A stretch of DNA of 32,085 nucleotides from Bacteroidales bacterium (lineage in GTDB: Bacteria > Bacteroidota > Bacteroidia > Bacteroidales > VadinHA17): positions 1 to 32,085 of the forward strand of contig JANYIW010000122.1 of assembly GCA_025358645.1 (NCBI GenBank), read 5' to 3'. Below, piece by piece: positions 18,576 to 28,152 of the stretch; positions within the stretch are counted from its first letter, which is position 1; each line of letters starts with the position of its first letter. The translations under genes and the position numbers were made by a program. Below the pieces are notes generated by a model. The model worked only from the letters and a program-made list of their open reading frames with translations, ran no database searches and was not told the origin of the DNA.

Positions 18576-19541
18576 CTAAAAGTACCTTGGATTAGCTGCG
18601 CTTACTTTATATCCGAATTCGTATCGCAAAATAATTTCGCTTGATCCTTTTGAATAAGAATTCATCCTGCCAACAGGATAATCATAAGAGAAACCGAACA
18701 TAAACTGCGGATTAAGCTGAACCTGAAGAATTCCTACAACAACTTCTTCTGATGTTCGATAAGAGGCGCCCAACCATATCAGATCCCCTAATATAAAATT
18801 GGCATTTATATCTAATTGCGTAAGCCTCTTTGTCTTCTTAAGAGAATAATCAATCAGTACCGAAGGTTTAAACTTGAAAACCTGTGAGAATGTAATAAGA
18901 CCGCCGGCAGAAAAGATAACATCATACTCTTTAACACTATGATATGGCTCGACAGAATTCGTTGATATGTTTTTCTTATAGTTCAGGAAAGAAGGAATAG
19001 AAGCTCCGGCAAAAAACTGATCGCTGAAATAGTAGACCCCGGCGCCTACATTTGGAAGAAGATATGGTTTGTCATTTGAACTAAATACCGGATCGTTTTT
19101 TGTTGTTGTCAGAATGCCTGTATAGTCTGTGTTTGACCTGTCAAAACCTCCTTTCAGACCGAGTGAAAGCTTCCCTTTTCCCAACTTTATATGGTAAGCG
19201 TAACTGGCATAAATACTCTGAGATTTAGTAAACCCGAATTTCATGAACTGAGCCATTATCCCGAGACCAACCTTGTCGTTTTTCAATGGAGCATTAAGCG
19301 AAGCCGTTTGAAAAACCGGAGCATCAGATATGCCCATCCACTGCATCCTGTATGACAAAAATGCACTCAGAGAACCCCTTGTCCCGGCATACGCGGGGTT
19401 GATCAACAGACCATTCTGCAGGTATTGACTATAGACAGGGTATCCCAGGCTTATCCCGGTTGCATCAGAAATTGCCTGACCCTGGACGCTTATGAAGGCA
19501 GTAAAGAAGAAAAAACAAAATAATACCTTTATCTTATTCAT
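18576..19541 (-). CDS. PorP/SprF-family T9SS outer membrane protein
   Basis: This 321-residue outer-membrane beta-barrel is of the PorP/SprF type. In Bacteroidota, members work with individual type B T9SS substrates and are needed for their secretion or attachment. The start at 19541 gives the signal peptide MNKIKVLFCFFFFTAFISVQGQ. An ATG at 19583, overlapping the adhesin stop as TAATG, would add 14 residues. The mature N-terminus has the family hallmark YSQYLQNGLLINPAYAGTRG followed by LSAFLSYRMQWMGISDAPVFQ. The rest alternates strands through to the C-terminal GFSYDYPVGRMNSYSKGSSEIILRYEF. It lies directly downstream of the type B substrate gene, the expected arrangement. Confidence 0.92.
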   Translation of the reverse strand: MNKIKVLFCFFFFTAFISVQGQAISDATGISLGYPVYSQYLQNGLLINPAYAGTRGSLSAFLSYRMQWMGISDAPVFQTASLNAPLKNDKVGLGIMAQFMKFGFTKSQSIYASYAYHIKLGKGKLSLGLKGGFDRSNTDYTGILTTTKNDPVFSSNDKPYLLPNVGAGVYYFSDQFFAGASIPSFLNYKKNISTNSVEPYHSVKEYDVIFSAGGLITFSQVFKFKPSVLIDYSLKKTKRLTQLDINANFILGDLIWLGASYRTSEEVVVGILQVQLNPQFMFGFSYDYPVGRMNSYSKGSSEIILRYEFGYKVSAANPRYF

Positions 19542-19582
19542 TCTATGGATATCACCAAAATACTTTACTAAAAACCTTGACA

Positions 19583-22500
19583 TTAATATCTTTTAAGAAT
19601 AATAAATCCACTCTTCTTGTAAACAGAACCACTTTGATCTATTGGAGTAATTTTCAGCATATAATAATATGTGCCTTCTGAAAGATCAAGTCCATTGGAG
19701 TTCTTCCCGTCCCAATCAGTCCATTCCTGATTATTTCGGTTAGAAGTGGAAAATACTTCAGTCCCGGCTCCATTAACAATACTAAGATCAAGATAATTAT
19801 CCTCCTTATTTAATCCTTCAATAACAAATTTATTATTCCATGCATCGCCATTTGGTGAAAAACCCTGTGGGATAAAATCTTTAAGTAATTCTATGGTTAC
19901 AGAATCCTTAAGGGTGCAAAGACCTCTGGAGATAGTCCATAAAAATGAGTTTTTACCTAAAGCCAGATACCTGACGATTGTTTGATAATTCGTTGTATCG
20001 TCGATAGAATTTGTTCCATTATAAAGAATCCTCCACGCTCCTGTTTCACCTGGGAAAAGCGATAGAGCTTTCATATGGTATATTTTCTCCACAGAAAAGA
20101 TCATAGTATCCGGCCCTGCATTAACCGGACTTGCCGGTAACGGGTCAATTCCTATATCAAAGACATTAGATATACTTGAACAACAGTCATTTAGACCTGA
20201 CTTAACAGTTCGTTTGTACTTTGTAGCCGCAAATAATGCCGGAGCCTGGTAAGTAGGGGTATTATCAGTTCCTGTAGCAGGTACCCATAAGCTCCCTCCA
20301 TCGGCGCTTTGCTCCCACAAATAATTAAAATTACCCGATCCTCCAGACAGGGTTATTCCGGTAATGATATCAGGGACTCTGCTATAACACACTTTTGTAT
20401 TGCCTGATATTATATTGTTTGTTATTAACGGAAGCACTGTAATGGTTATTGAATTACTGGTTAAAATACACGCGCCTGATGTTACCTGCCTTTTATATAA
20501 TGTAGTAGCTATTAGTGATGGAGGCGACATGGAACTTCCCAGAGTGGCGCCAGGAACAGGATTCAGGTTAGTTGTACTTGTCGAATCGAGCCATTGATAG
20601 CTAAATGTGCCAATTCCACCAGTGGCAACTGTTCCAATCAATTTATGAGGCTTTTGGCCATTGCAGATAGTTGTATCGGGAAGTCCACCCTGAAGAAGTG
20701 AGATGTTATTATTTAAAATTGGTTTATGAACAATGATTGTTATCGATTTGCTTATATCGGAGCAGGCTGAGGAAAAAACAGACCTTCTGTACCTGGTTGT
20801 ATCAGTCAGGAAAGGTGGTGGAAAATCACGATGCGTCGTATTAATCTCTCCACTGATGTCAGTCCAGGTATGAGATCTTGTGCTATCCTGCCATGTATAA
20901 GTATAAAATCCGTTTCCATCAAGAGGATTGGATCCAGTAAGTATTGCAGGTTTTGATCCTGAACAAATAACCTGATTTGCAGTGATAGTATTATTTCTAA
21001 TTACCGGAAAATCTTTCAGGAGAATAGAAGTACTTGTATTCACACAAACATCGTGTATTCCTGAATATACGACTCGCCGGAAGTAATATTGATTTAGCGG
21101 TGCCCTTTCAGGAAGCTCAGCAGGATTGTATCCGGCTCCATTGCTGATTCCTGTTGCAGTTCCCCATCCAGCCCCGTTTATATTGCTTTCCCACCTGAAC
21201 TTGTATAAATTATCTCCATCTCTCAGGGCCGGAGTAGTTGCAGAAGTTGTAGCTGTAAGATCAGTAAATGTCATTCCAAAACAGATGTCCTGTGGTACAG
21301 AAAGTATTTTATTGTTTCTTATGGTATCAAGAACTGAAATCTTAACTTTTGCAGTGGCGTCAATACAACTACCAGATTTTACAGTACGTCTGTACCAGGT
21401 AGTCTTAACAAGTCCGGGTGACGGGTCAAAATTCTTAGATGTAGCAATCGTTGATCCCCAGGTAGTTATATCGGTACTGTCCTGCCAGTTATAAGAAAGA
21501 GATTTTGTGGTTGGGACTATCAGATCAGGCATAAGTTGTTGTAATAAAGGAGGATTCCCTTTAAAACATATAGTATCCGGATTGCCAACAATATTATTCT
21601 TTATAAAAGGATGAACAGTAATTTTTAGCGGTTTACTTTTATCAATTATGAGCGGTGGACCGTTATCGGTTATTGTCCTCTGGAACCAGACAGTATCGGT
21701 AGGAGTTATTGCATCGGCCATTGTTGGTGTATAATTTGTCGGATCTGGATCATTTGCAAGAAGTATTGGTATTGAAAAGTTCTTGTCATAGCTTTTTTCC
21801 CATTTATAAGCATAGGTCCCTGATCCCCCGACAGGTTTGGTACCAGTTATCTTCGGAAGACGCATATTTGAACAGACAGAATCAACCAGATTGCCGGTAA
21901 CAGATGAACGAATCGAATTAAATAGAAAACCATTGAGAAGGGGAATGAAGGTTAAAAGGCTTTCTCCAGGAGAACCGGTTACTCCACCTAATGAGCCACC
22001 AGATCTGTTCCCGACAGCTCCTCCTGTAAAACTCTTAGTAACATTTATCGGATTTGAGATATTGTTAGTCAGGATCAGGCCGCCGCCGCCGCCGCCGCCT
22101 TCGCCAAATTGCCCATTATTATTTCCTCCTTTTCCACCGTTCGCAGAGATTTTTAATTCAGAGGTGGTAAATGGGGAAAAACTTTGCTGGTAAAGCGCAA
22201 TGGATCCGCCACCGCCGCCACCGCCTGCTCCACCACTACCATTGGCAGATATAGATGGCCATTCTCCATCAGCCTTAATTATTTTTCCTTTACCCTTAAG
22301 AGTATCACACATAATAATTATTATCCCTCCACCATGGCCTCCCGGAGAAGCAGTAGAACCTGTTAAATAAGTTGATGATCCGCCACCACCACCAAGGAAT
22401 ATACCACCATTCAAATCTGTATTTTTAATTGTCCTGTTTTGCAAACCATTACCACTCTGATTCCCAGCGCCACATGTACTACTTTCAACACCTCCATTAC

Positions 22501-23308
22501 CTCCTGCACCATAGTTTGAACCACCTCCTCCACCAGAATATCTCCCGTTGCCGCCGCCGCCGCCTGTAAAATTTGCTCCTTTCCCTTTGGAATAATCCGG
22601 AAAGTATGAAGGAATATCTGTGATATTCAGGAATACCTTAATTACCTGACTTTCTCCTTTAAAGCCTGAATTTGTGAAGCTTTCCGGATAACTGAATTTG
22701 TCATATATTGTAATATCTGTTGCTGTACAAATACCTGACCCCTGAGAAGTTGCACCGCCTGCAAAACCCTTCCCTGTAACGTCAATATTGGCTGCCAGAG
22801 AAAGAGTTCTTCCGACTATCATAGCCAGGACGCCACCGGTTTTTTTTGTACTGTCCCACGGCTGACAGGTCAGATTAGCTTTTACACTTGCTGAATTATA
22901 GAAGGGAACTTTTATTAGCTGAACTGCGCCTGCAATATTATAACTTTTCAAAATATTATTTGTGAAACTGATCATTTTTGTTCCCGTATTCACTGTCGCT
23001 ACTATAAGGAATTCACTTGAACCCGGGACTCCGAGAGATTCCCTGTAACTCCCGTATGAACCTGTTTCCGGTACATTAATAATTGACCCTTTCATCTGAA
23101 TAAGGAGCACGGTATCTAAGGGAGCAATAGAATCAACACTGTTCAGAGTAACATTGTCGGCACCCGGCCCGATTGCTGATACATGTCTGTAAACATTGAT
23201 CACACCACTGATCTGCTTATCCTGAGAAAAGAGTGAAACTGTTAATCCTGAAAGAATTAACAGACTTAAAATCATTATCCTAATATTGCGATCAGACCTT
23301 CCTATCAT
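19583..23308 (-). CDS. Large adhesin-like T9SS type B substrate with glycine-rich and Ig-like repeat regions
   Basis: This 1241-residue secreted protein begins at 23308 with a signal peptide (about 1-29, ending VSLFSQ); the longer frame upstream opens with TTG inside the kinase gene and is rejected. After an N-terminal beta region comes a Gly-rich domain (about 242-413) with poly-Gly runs alternating with short hydrophobic strands (GGGIIIIM, GGGGGSIALY, GGGGGLIL). About six Ig-like repeats of roughly 90 residues follow (about 465-1040). Each has an ICxG-like Cys motif, an aromatic YxWQ/W block, a TTxYRR motif and a SGxC motif. The C-terminus (about 1150-1241) is a T9SS type B (gliding-type, CHU_C) sorting domain, recognised by FIPQGFSPNGDAWNNKFVI and ending in a GTYYYMLK strand. 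It probably acts as a surface adhesin or matrix protein. The PorP/SprF gene directly follows it. Confidence 0.9.
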   Translation of the reverse strand: MIGRSDRNIRIMILSLLILSGLTVSLFSQDKQISGVINVYRHVSAIGPGADNVTLNSVDSIAPLDTVLLIQMKGSIINVPETGSYGSYRESLGVPGSSEFLIVATVNTGTKMISFTNNILKSYNIAGAVQLIKVPFYNSASVKANLTCQPWDSTKKTGGVLAMIVGRTLSLAANIDVTGKGFAGGATSQGSGICTATDITIYDKFSYPESFTNSGFKGESQVIKVFLNITDIPSYFPDYSKGKGANFTGGGGGNGRYSGGGGGSNYGAGGNGGVESSTCGAGNQSGNGLQNRTIKNTDLNGGIFLGGGGGSSTYLTGSTASPGGHGGGIIIIMCDTLKGKGKIIKADGEWPSISANGSGGAGGGGGGGSIALYQQSFSPFTTSELKISANGGKGGNNNGQFGEGGGGGGGLILTNNISNPINVTKSFTGGAVGNRSGGSLGGVTGSPGESLLTFIPLLNGFLFNSIRSSVTGNLVDSVCSNMRLPKITGTKPVGGSGTYAYKWEKSYDKNFSIPILLANDPDPTNYTPTMADAITPTDTVWFQRTITDNGPPLIIDKSKPLKITVHPFIKNNIVGNPDTICFKGNPPLLQQLMPDLIVPTTKSLSYNWQDSTDITTWGSTIATSKNFDPSPGLVKTTWYRRTVKSGSCIDATAKVKISVLDTIRNNKILSVPQDICFGMTFTDLTATTSATTPALRDGDNLYKFRWESNINGAGWGTATGISNGAGYNPAELPERAPLNQYYFRRVVYSGIHDVCVNTSTSILLKDFPVIRNNTITANQVICSGSKPAILTGSNPLDGNGFYTYTWQDSTRSHTWTDISGEINTTHRDFPPPFLTDTTRYRRSVFSSACSDISKSITIIVHKPILNNNISLLQGGLPDTTICNGQKPHKLIGTVATGGIGTFSYQWLDSTSTTNLNPVPGATLGSSMSPPSLIATTLYKRQVTSGACILTSNSITITVLPLITNNIISGNTKVCYSRVPDIITGITLSGGSGNFNYLWEQSADGGSLWVPATGTDNTPTYQAPALFAATKYKRTVKSGLNDCCSSISNVFDIGIDPLPASPVNAGPDTMIFSVEKIYHMKALSLFPGETGAWRILYNGTNSIDDTTNYQTIVRYLALGKNSFLWTISRGLCTLKDSVTIELLKDFIPQGFSPNGDAWNNKFVIEGLNKEDNYLDLSIVNGAGTEVFSTSNRNNQEWTDWDGKNSNGLDLSEGTYYYMLKITPIDQSGSVYKKSGFIILKRY
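22079..22099. repeat. Perfect (GCC)7 trinucleotide run in the adhesin gene
   Basis: Seven tandem GCC triplets, read as GGC (Gly) codons on the coding strand, lie in the glycine-rich region. A second pure run of five GCC units lies at 22550-22564. Such GC-rich runs stand out in an AT-rich region and could change length in steps of whole Gly residues. Confidence 0.85.
22550..22564. repeat. (GCC)5 trinucleotide run in the adhesin gene
   Basis: Five consecutive GCC units encode a poly-Gly run in the N-terminal part of the glycine-rich domain. It is the same type as the longer run near 22090. Confidence 0.8.
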
Positions 23309-23375
23309 TAAAACCTGATATGAACTGCTAATATAACTATTTTCTTGATTCTTTTTTATATATAGGCACTTAAAG

Positions 23376-26300
23376 TCATCCCGGTTTTTCGACTGTGTAC
23401 ATAACCGGCAATTCAAAATAAAAAACAGAGCCCTTCCCAACTTCTGATTCAAACCAGATCCTGCCGTTTGCACTTTCAATGTATTTTTTTGCTATCGATA
23501 ACCCGAGACCCATGCCTGACGACTTGGTAGTAAAATTAGGCGTGAAAAGATTTTTTCGCAAATCTGCCTGTATACCTGATCCGTTATCTGAAATCGATAC
23601 AACAACTTTATCTCTTTTTACATCAAGATTTAACATTATTAGTCCTTCTCGTCCGGTTGGAATTGATTGTATCCCATTCTTTATAAGATTAGAAAAGACT
23701 CCGTTAAGCTGCTCTTTATCAGCGTAAACAACTATTTTACTCTCATGAGGCCAATGAACGCTGAAGGTTACATTATCAGTATTCTTAAATAGTTCAAGAT
23801 TTATCCTGATCTGGTCGAGGATATTGACCTCTACCGGATTAGTTACAGGCATTTTGGCAAAAGACGAGAATGCGCTGGCAATTGAGGAAAGATTATCAAT
23901 ATATTCAATCTGGTTTTTAGTAAATCGTTCAAGCATCTTTTCAAATCCGGGGACTTTATCATTCCATGATTTAAAAAGCTGCTGTACATTTAATTTCATT
24001 GGAGTAAGTGGATTCTTAATCTCATGGGCAATCTGCTTGGCCATTTCTCTCCATGCATATTCCCTTTCTGAGTTTGCCAACTTATGTGTACTATCCTCAA
24101 TCTCATCAACCATCCTGTTATATTGTTTAACCAGCTCTCCTATTTCATCATTTCCGATATAAGTAAGATGTTCACTCTTCTTTCCCACACCTACGGTAGC
24201 AAGTCCTTTACTGAGCATTGCCAGCGGGGAAGTGAGACGTCCACTGATAAATACAGCAAGACTCATTGTTATCAGGATCAGAAGCAGAGTAAAATTAGTA
24301 ACAGCAACAATGAGGTTTGAAATCTCCTTTGCAAGTACACTCTGCATCCTGAAATAAGGCAGATTCAAATAAGCAATAACTTTATTTTCAGCGTTGAAAA
24401 AAGGAATATATGCTGATAAATACTCAAGCTCTCCGATTTTTTCTTTCTGGAAATATTCACTTTTGGCAAGATGTTTGAGATTATTAAATACGGTATTGTT
24501 AATTCGCTGGCTTGTAAGGTCCCTATCAAAAATTTCCTGCCGTGAAGTTGCGATAAGAAACCCGTTAATATTATAAAGATTAATATCCGTATTGAAAACA
24601 TTTGAAAGTTTAATCAGTAATTCATTCAATGATGAGTACCCATTGCCTTTCCAGTCAGGTGAAAGATACTTTTCCATCGAAAGTTTACTATCGAGATCGA
24701 GATAAACAGAGTTAAGTTTTTCTTTTATATTTTCATAATGTTTCGCCTTGTACTGACTTATTGTAATATACGCCACTACAATACCAATCAAAATAAATGA
24801 GAATAAGAGTATTCCTATATACGAGAGTTGCAACTTCTGTCGGAAGTTGAAAATATTCACACGCTTTGCTACCGGCCTTCTGATTAGAAGAATGACCATG
24901 TTTGAAAATAACAGTATAAAAGCGAATAGATACGCGAAGGAGATTATAATATCACCTGTAGTAAGGTCCGGTCTGGTTATAATTACCGTTGCATTCCCAT
25001 TTTTATAAAGTACATGTTTAAACCCATCTGTTCTGAAAATTCTGTAATCTGAAAATTTATCAACATATTCGGCATCAGTTTTATCATAAGGAAACTCAGG
25101 GGTTCTAAGAACAATCTCTCCGTTAATATATTTTGCAAAAGAGTAGTCTTTTAACCCTGCATACCCATGGTATTTCTTGTCAAGAAGCAATTCGGAATAT
25201 CCGGGCTGGAAAACATTTACATCGCTATATAATTCAATGAATAAACCATTTATTGTGTTTGTTCCTGATTTATAATATGCTCTGCAAAGATAATATGATC
25301 GTCCTCCCTGATTATCAATGAAATAAAAATTTGTATTGGTCAGTCTGTGGCCATATCTTTTTATACGTGCATCAAAAAAACCAAAACAGTTCTGAGTCAT
25401 TTCGGTACCTGAACCAAATTGCAAAGGCTGATCATTATGGCACAGATAAAAGCTGAAATGATAATTTTTCCAGAACCCGGTGAAATATGTGTCTTGCAGA
25501 TAGTTTGATATTCTTTCGAAATTGTCTTTATCAAAATTTTCAACCTTCATCATGCTGGTGAGTGAAGTGTCCTTTTCCATTACCGACCATAAGTCGAGCA
25601 AGAGGTGTTCAGCTTCAGGGTCATTTTCCGTTGAAAAAGAAACTGCCTGTATCTTAATATTTTCAGTTGCTTTTTCTTCAGACAGAATGGTAATAAAATA
25701 AAGAAAATAGATTCCTGAAATGATGGAAAAAGCTACAGTCATATTAAACAAACCTACATTTCTTTTCATTGAAATCCAGATGCACATTACCAGGACAGAA
25801 TAAAAAACAGCCAAAGGGATCAGAGTTCCGGGCTTGTCATAGAAAAAGAATGTCGGAACCACAAGAGAAGGAATTAAAGAAAAGATAACTTTACTTGTTT
25901 TGAATAGTTTTACACTTTTTAATATTTTAAACAGATAAAACACCGGAACCAAAAGAAGCAGGATAACGGATGTGAACCCTGCCATACTGGACATATTCAA
26001 GTCCAGCACTTTATAAGTCTCAAAATTTATATTGGAAGTTGAAATAAACTGACCGAATACCCATTGATATAAACTTAAAATAAAAGCTCCACCCATCAAC
26101 AAAACCAACAGGAACAGATAACTTTCTATTCTTTTACTCTCATTTCGTTCACTGACCGGAAAATGACGGTATAACACGGTGGTAAAAGCTGCAGCAAGAA
26201 TACTGAAAACCATCAGATGCCCTAAAGATGGTATTAACTTATTCATGGAAAACCCGTAGGGTGAAAAAAGTTCAGTCTGAAAGATAGCATGAGGTATCCC

Positions 26301-27074
26301 GGTAAAGAGAATAATTATGTAAATCAAAGTAAATACCAATAGGGAAACGCATATTCCAATCAGCACATTTCCCTTCCTAACCAGTAATTTAACAAGTTCG
26401 AAAGTAAGAAGAATGATCAGTATAAAAGCACCTGCCCAAAAACATAACGGGATGAAAATAAAACAAGTATTGCCTTTGACTTCAGGAAAAGAGAGGGAAA
26501 AGAGAAAATCGCCTTCTTTATCAAAAATATGATAATCAGATGCTCCCTTGTTGGTAATAAAGTCAACGTTTTCTGATACCATGAACTCCTTTTCGAATCC
26601 ACTTTTAATGATGTTATTTTCAAAACTATAATCAGTGTGTAGCCTTAGGAGTCCTATTACTTTTTCATTTCCGGACTGAATCGTTTTGGTAAGAAACCAT
26701 CCATTCTGCAAAAAAACCAAAGGCTTGTTAAAAAGAGAGTCTACAAAGACTGCAGGTACATCAAACTCATTATCAGACCAGTAAATAAGCTTATTGTCTA
26801 AATATTCAAGGATGCTGATCCTGTTCTGCTTTGCTATTGAAAAAAGGTTATTTTCAGAGATTGATCCATGATGATTCACATTCGCCAGAATAGGTTTCAT
26901 GGCATTAAGGCAATCCTCCATAATAGTCTCTTTCGCAACCAGCGTTTTGTTAAACATCTTCGTTCTGAAGCGATACTCAAAATCACTGAAATAAACTGAT
27001 TCTGCCACTAGTGCCAGGATCATGAGTACAACAGTCAGAATAGAGAGAAATATAGGATAACGATTAGCTCTCAT
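23376..27074 (-). CDS. Large multi-pass NtrY-like sensor histidine kinase
   Basis: This 1232-residue inner-membrane sensor kinase has an unusual layout. The N-terminal helix (about 9-29) is followed by an extracytoplasmic sensor (about 30-205). Eight clustered membrane segments (about 208-460), a second extracytoplasmic domain (about 465-715), two more helices (about 720-790) and a third sensor (about 790-915) come next. A last helix and a HAMP domain (943-1000) lead to the kinase core. The H-box is HEIKNPLTPMKLN with the phospho-acceptor His1017, a form typical of the NtrY group. The ATP-binding domain has its N-box NLIKNGIQSI (Asn1133), G1 DNGSG (Asp1163) and G2 GMGLGLS (1187-1193), so it looks catalytically complete. 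The C-terminus has no receiver domain and no response regulator is adjacent. It starts 17 bases after rlmH. The adhesin gene follows it by 67 bases with no clear promoter. Confidence 0.9.
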   Translation of the reverse strand: MRANRYPIFLSILTVVLMILALVAESVYFSDFEYRFRTKMFNKTLVAKETIMEDCLNAMKPILANVNHHGSISENNLFSIAKQNRISILEYLDNKLIYWSDNEFDVPAVFVDSLFNKPLVFLQNGWFLTKTIQSGNEKVIGLLRLHTDYSFENNIIKSGFEKEFMVSENVDFITNKGASDYHIFDKEGDFLFSLSFPEVKGNTCFIFIPLCFWAGAFILIILLTFELVKLLVRKGNVLIGICVSLLVFTLIYIIILFTGIPHAIFQTELFSPYGFSMNKLIPSLGHLMVFSILAAAFTTVLYRHFPVSERNESKRIESYLFLLVLLMGGAFILSLYQWVFGQFISTSNINFETYKVLDLNMSSMAGFTSVILLLLVPVFYLFKILKSVKLFKTSKVIFSLIPSLVVPTFFFYDKPGTLIPLAVFYSVLVMCIWISMKRNVGLFNMTVAFSIISGIYFLYFITILSEEKATENIKIQAVSFSTENDPEAEHLLLDLWSVMEKDTSLTSMMKVENFDKDNFERISNYLQDTYFTGFWKNYHFSFYLCHNDQPLQFGSGTEMTQNCFGFFDARIKRYGHRLTNTNFYFIDNQGGRSYYLCRAYYKSGTNTINGLFIELYSDVNVFQPGYSELLLDKKYHGYAGLKDYSFAKYINGEIVLRTPEFPYDKTDAEYVDKFSDYRIFRTDGFKHVLYKNGNATVIITRPDLTTGDIIISFAYLFAFILLFSNMVILLIRRPVAKRVNIFNFRQKLQLSYIGILLFSFILIGIVVAYITISQYKAKHYENIKEKLNSVYLDLDSKLSMEKYLSPDWKGNGYSSLNELLIKLSNVFNTDINLYNINGFLIATSRQEIFDRDLTSQRINNTVFNNLKHLAKSEYFQKEKIGELEYLSAYIPFFNAENKVIAYLNLPYFRMQSVLAKEISNLIVAVTNFTLLLILITMSLAVFISGRLTSPLAMLSKGLATVGVGKKSEHLTYIGNDEIGELVKQYNRMVDEIEDSTHKLANSEREYAWREMAKQIAHEIKNPLTPMKLNVQQLFKSWNDKVPGFEKMLERFTKNQIEYIDNLSSIASAFSSFAKMPVTNPVEVNILDQIRINLELFKNTDNVTFSVHWPHESKIVVYADKEQLNGVFSNLIKNGIQSIPTGREGLIMLNLDVKRDKVVVSISDNGSGIQADLRKNLFTPNFTTKSSGMGLGLSIAKKYIESANGRIWFESEVGKGSVFYFELPVMYTVEKPG

Positions 27075-27091
27075 AATATCAATTTCATGAC

Positions 27092-27565
27092 TTATTCATG
27101 GTGATATGGCTCTCCTTTAATAATTGTAAATACCCTGTAAAGTTGTTCAAGAAACAATAATCGTACCAGCTGATGAGGGAACGTCATTTTTGAGAGAGAC
27201 ATTTTATAATCGGCTCTGGCATAAACCAATTCAGAGAAGCCCCAGGGGCCGCCAATAATGAATAATATCCTTTTTTTTGGAAGGAAAAACATTTTCTCCA
27301 AAGCCCCGGAGAACTCGATTGTTTTAAGCTCCTTGCCATTTTCATCAAGTAAAATAACATAATCATCACCACCGATCGACTGAATAATTTTAGTTGCCTC
27401 TTTGACCTTTTGCTCCTGTATCGGCATATTCCTTGTATTTTTTACATCAGGAAGTGTTACAATATCAAAAACAGAGTATTTTTTTATACGATTTGCATAA
27501 AGATCAACTAATTCTGCCATGTTCTTATCAGTCGTTTTTCCTGTTTGCAATAAGGTGATCTTCAT
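27092..27565 (-). CDS. rlmH: 23S rRNA (pseudouridine(1915)-N(3))-methyltransferase RlmH
   Basis: This 157-residue SPOUT methyltransferase adds a methyl group from S-adenosylmethionine to pseudouridine 1915 in helix 69 of 23S rRNA. The AdoMet-binding knot is seen as LDENGKELKT (73-82) and FIIGGPWGFS (102-111). The C-terminus ends in the diagnostic KGEPYHHE. Length is normal for the family. It is divergent from the DUF4783-type gene and nadC, and seems to head the long minus-strand run. Confidence 0.97.
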   Translation of the reverse strand: MKITLLQTGKTTDKNMAELVDLYANRIKKYSVFDIVTLPDVKNTRNMPIQEQKVKEATKIIQSIGGDDYVILLDENGKELKTIEFSGALEKMFFLPKKRILFIIGGPWGFSELVYARADYKMSLSKMTFPHQLVRLLFLEQLYRVFTIIKGEPYHHE

Positions 27566-27611
27566 AAATGTTGCTTCAATTTTTTTTCCTGAGTGAACAA
27601 TACCACTGATA

Positions 27612-27703
27612 CAAAAATAACATTTTAAAGTCTCTTAATACAGCCGATAATACTATTGAATACGTACCTAAGGTCAATTATTATCAAATTAGTATTAAAT
27701 TTG
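27612..27703. promoter_or_regulatory. Divergent -7 elements between rlmH and the DUF4783-type gene
   Basis: On the minus strand, TATTTTTG (27619-27612) matches TAnnTTTG and would serve rlmH and the genes behind it. On the plus strand, TAAATTTG (27696-27703) matches TAnnTTTG, about 45 bases before the DUF4783-type ATG. Neither has a convincing -33 TTTG at the usual distance, so both are tentative. The rest of the 182-base gap shows no other feature. Confidence 0.4.
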
Positions 27704-27747
27704 TAGTGCATTGATTTGTTTGTCCGCAATATTTAAACTGAATCGAT

Positions 27748-28152
27748 ATGAAATCTGTAAATATTATTCCTGTAGTATTAATTACTTTAAGCAGTCTTTC
27801 TGCTACAGCACAGGATCAGGTAAAAATACCAGAAGGAATTGCAATAGCCATAAAGGCAGGTAATGCAACTGAATTATCAAAGTACATGAATTCTACAATT
27901 GAACTTCTTCTGCTCGATAAGGAGGATTTCTATAAAAAGAATGTTGCCGAAACTATACTTAAAAACTTTTTTGCTGAATACCAGACAAAAGATTTTACAA
28001 TCCGTCATCAGGGGGCAAAGAATGATGCTCAGTATGCCATAGGTAATCTAAAGACAGAGAAAGGAGACTTCCGTGTTTATTTTCTGCTTAAGAAAGTAGA
28101 TCAGGAATTGCTGATTCATCAGATACGTATTGAATCTGACAATGGAAAATAA
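27748..28152 (+). CDS. Small exported DUF4783-like protein
   Basis: This is a 134-residue protein with a signal peptide (about 1-21, ending TATAQ-like at SATAQ). The mature part has an alpha-beta pattern, IAIAIKAGNATELSKYMNSTIELLLL, and a later FFAEYQTKDFTIRHQG, with strands ending in HQIRIESD. This matches my knowledge of the DUF4783 family, an NTF2-like exported protein usually encoded next to nadC in Bacteroidota. Its stop codon overlaps the nadC start by 11 bases (ATGGAAAATAA), so the two are probably translationally coupled. Its function is unknown. Family assignment is from memory of the context and not from a search. Confidence 0.82.
   Translation: MKSVNIIPVVLITLSSLSATAQDQVKIPEGIAIAIKAGNATELSKYMNSTIELLLLDKEDFYKKNVAETILKNFFAEYQTKDFTIRHQGAKNDAQYAIGNLKTEKGDFRVYFLLKKVDQELLIHQIRIESDNGK

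Noticed and set aside
23309-23479. Longer N-terminus for the adhesin
   Set aside because: The start would be TTG inside the kinase gene, and the signal peptide begins at the ATG at 23308.
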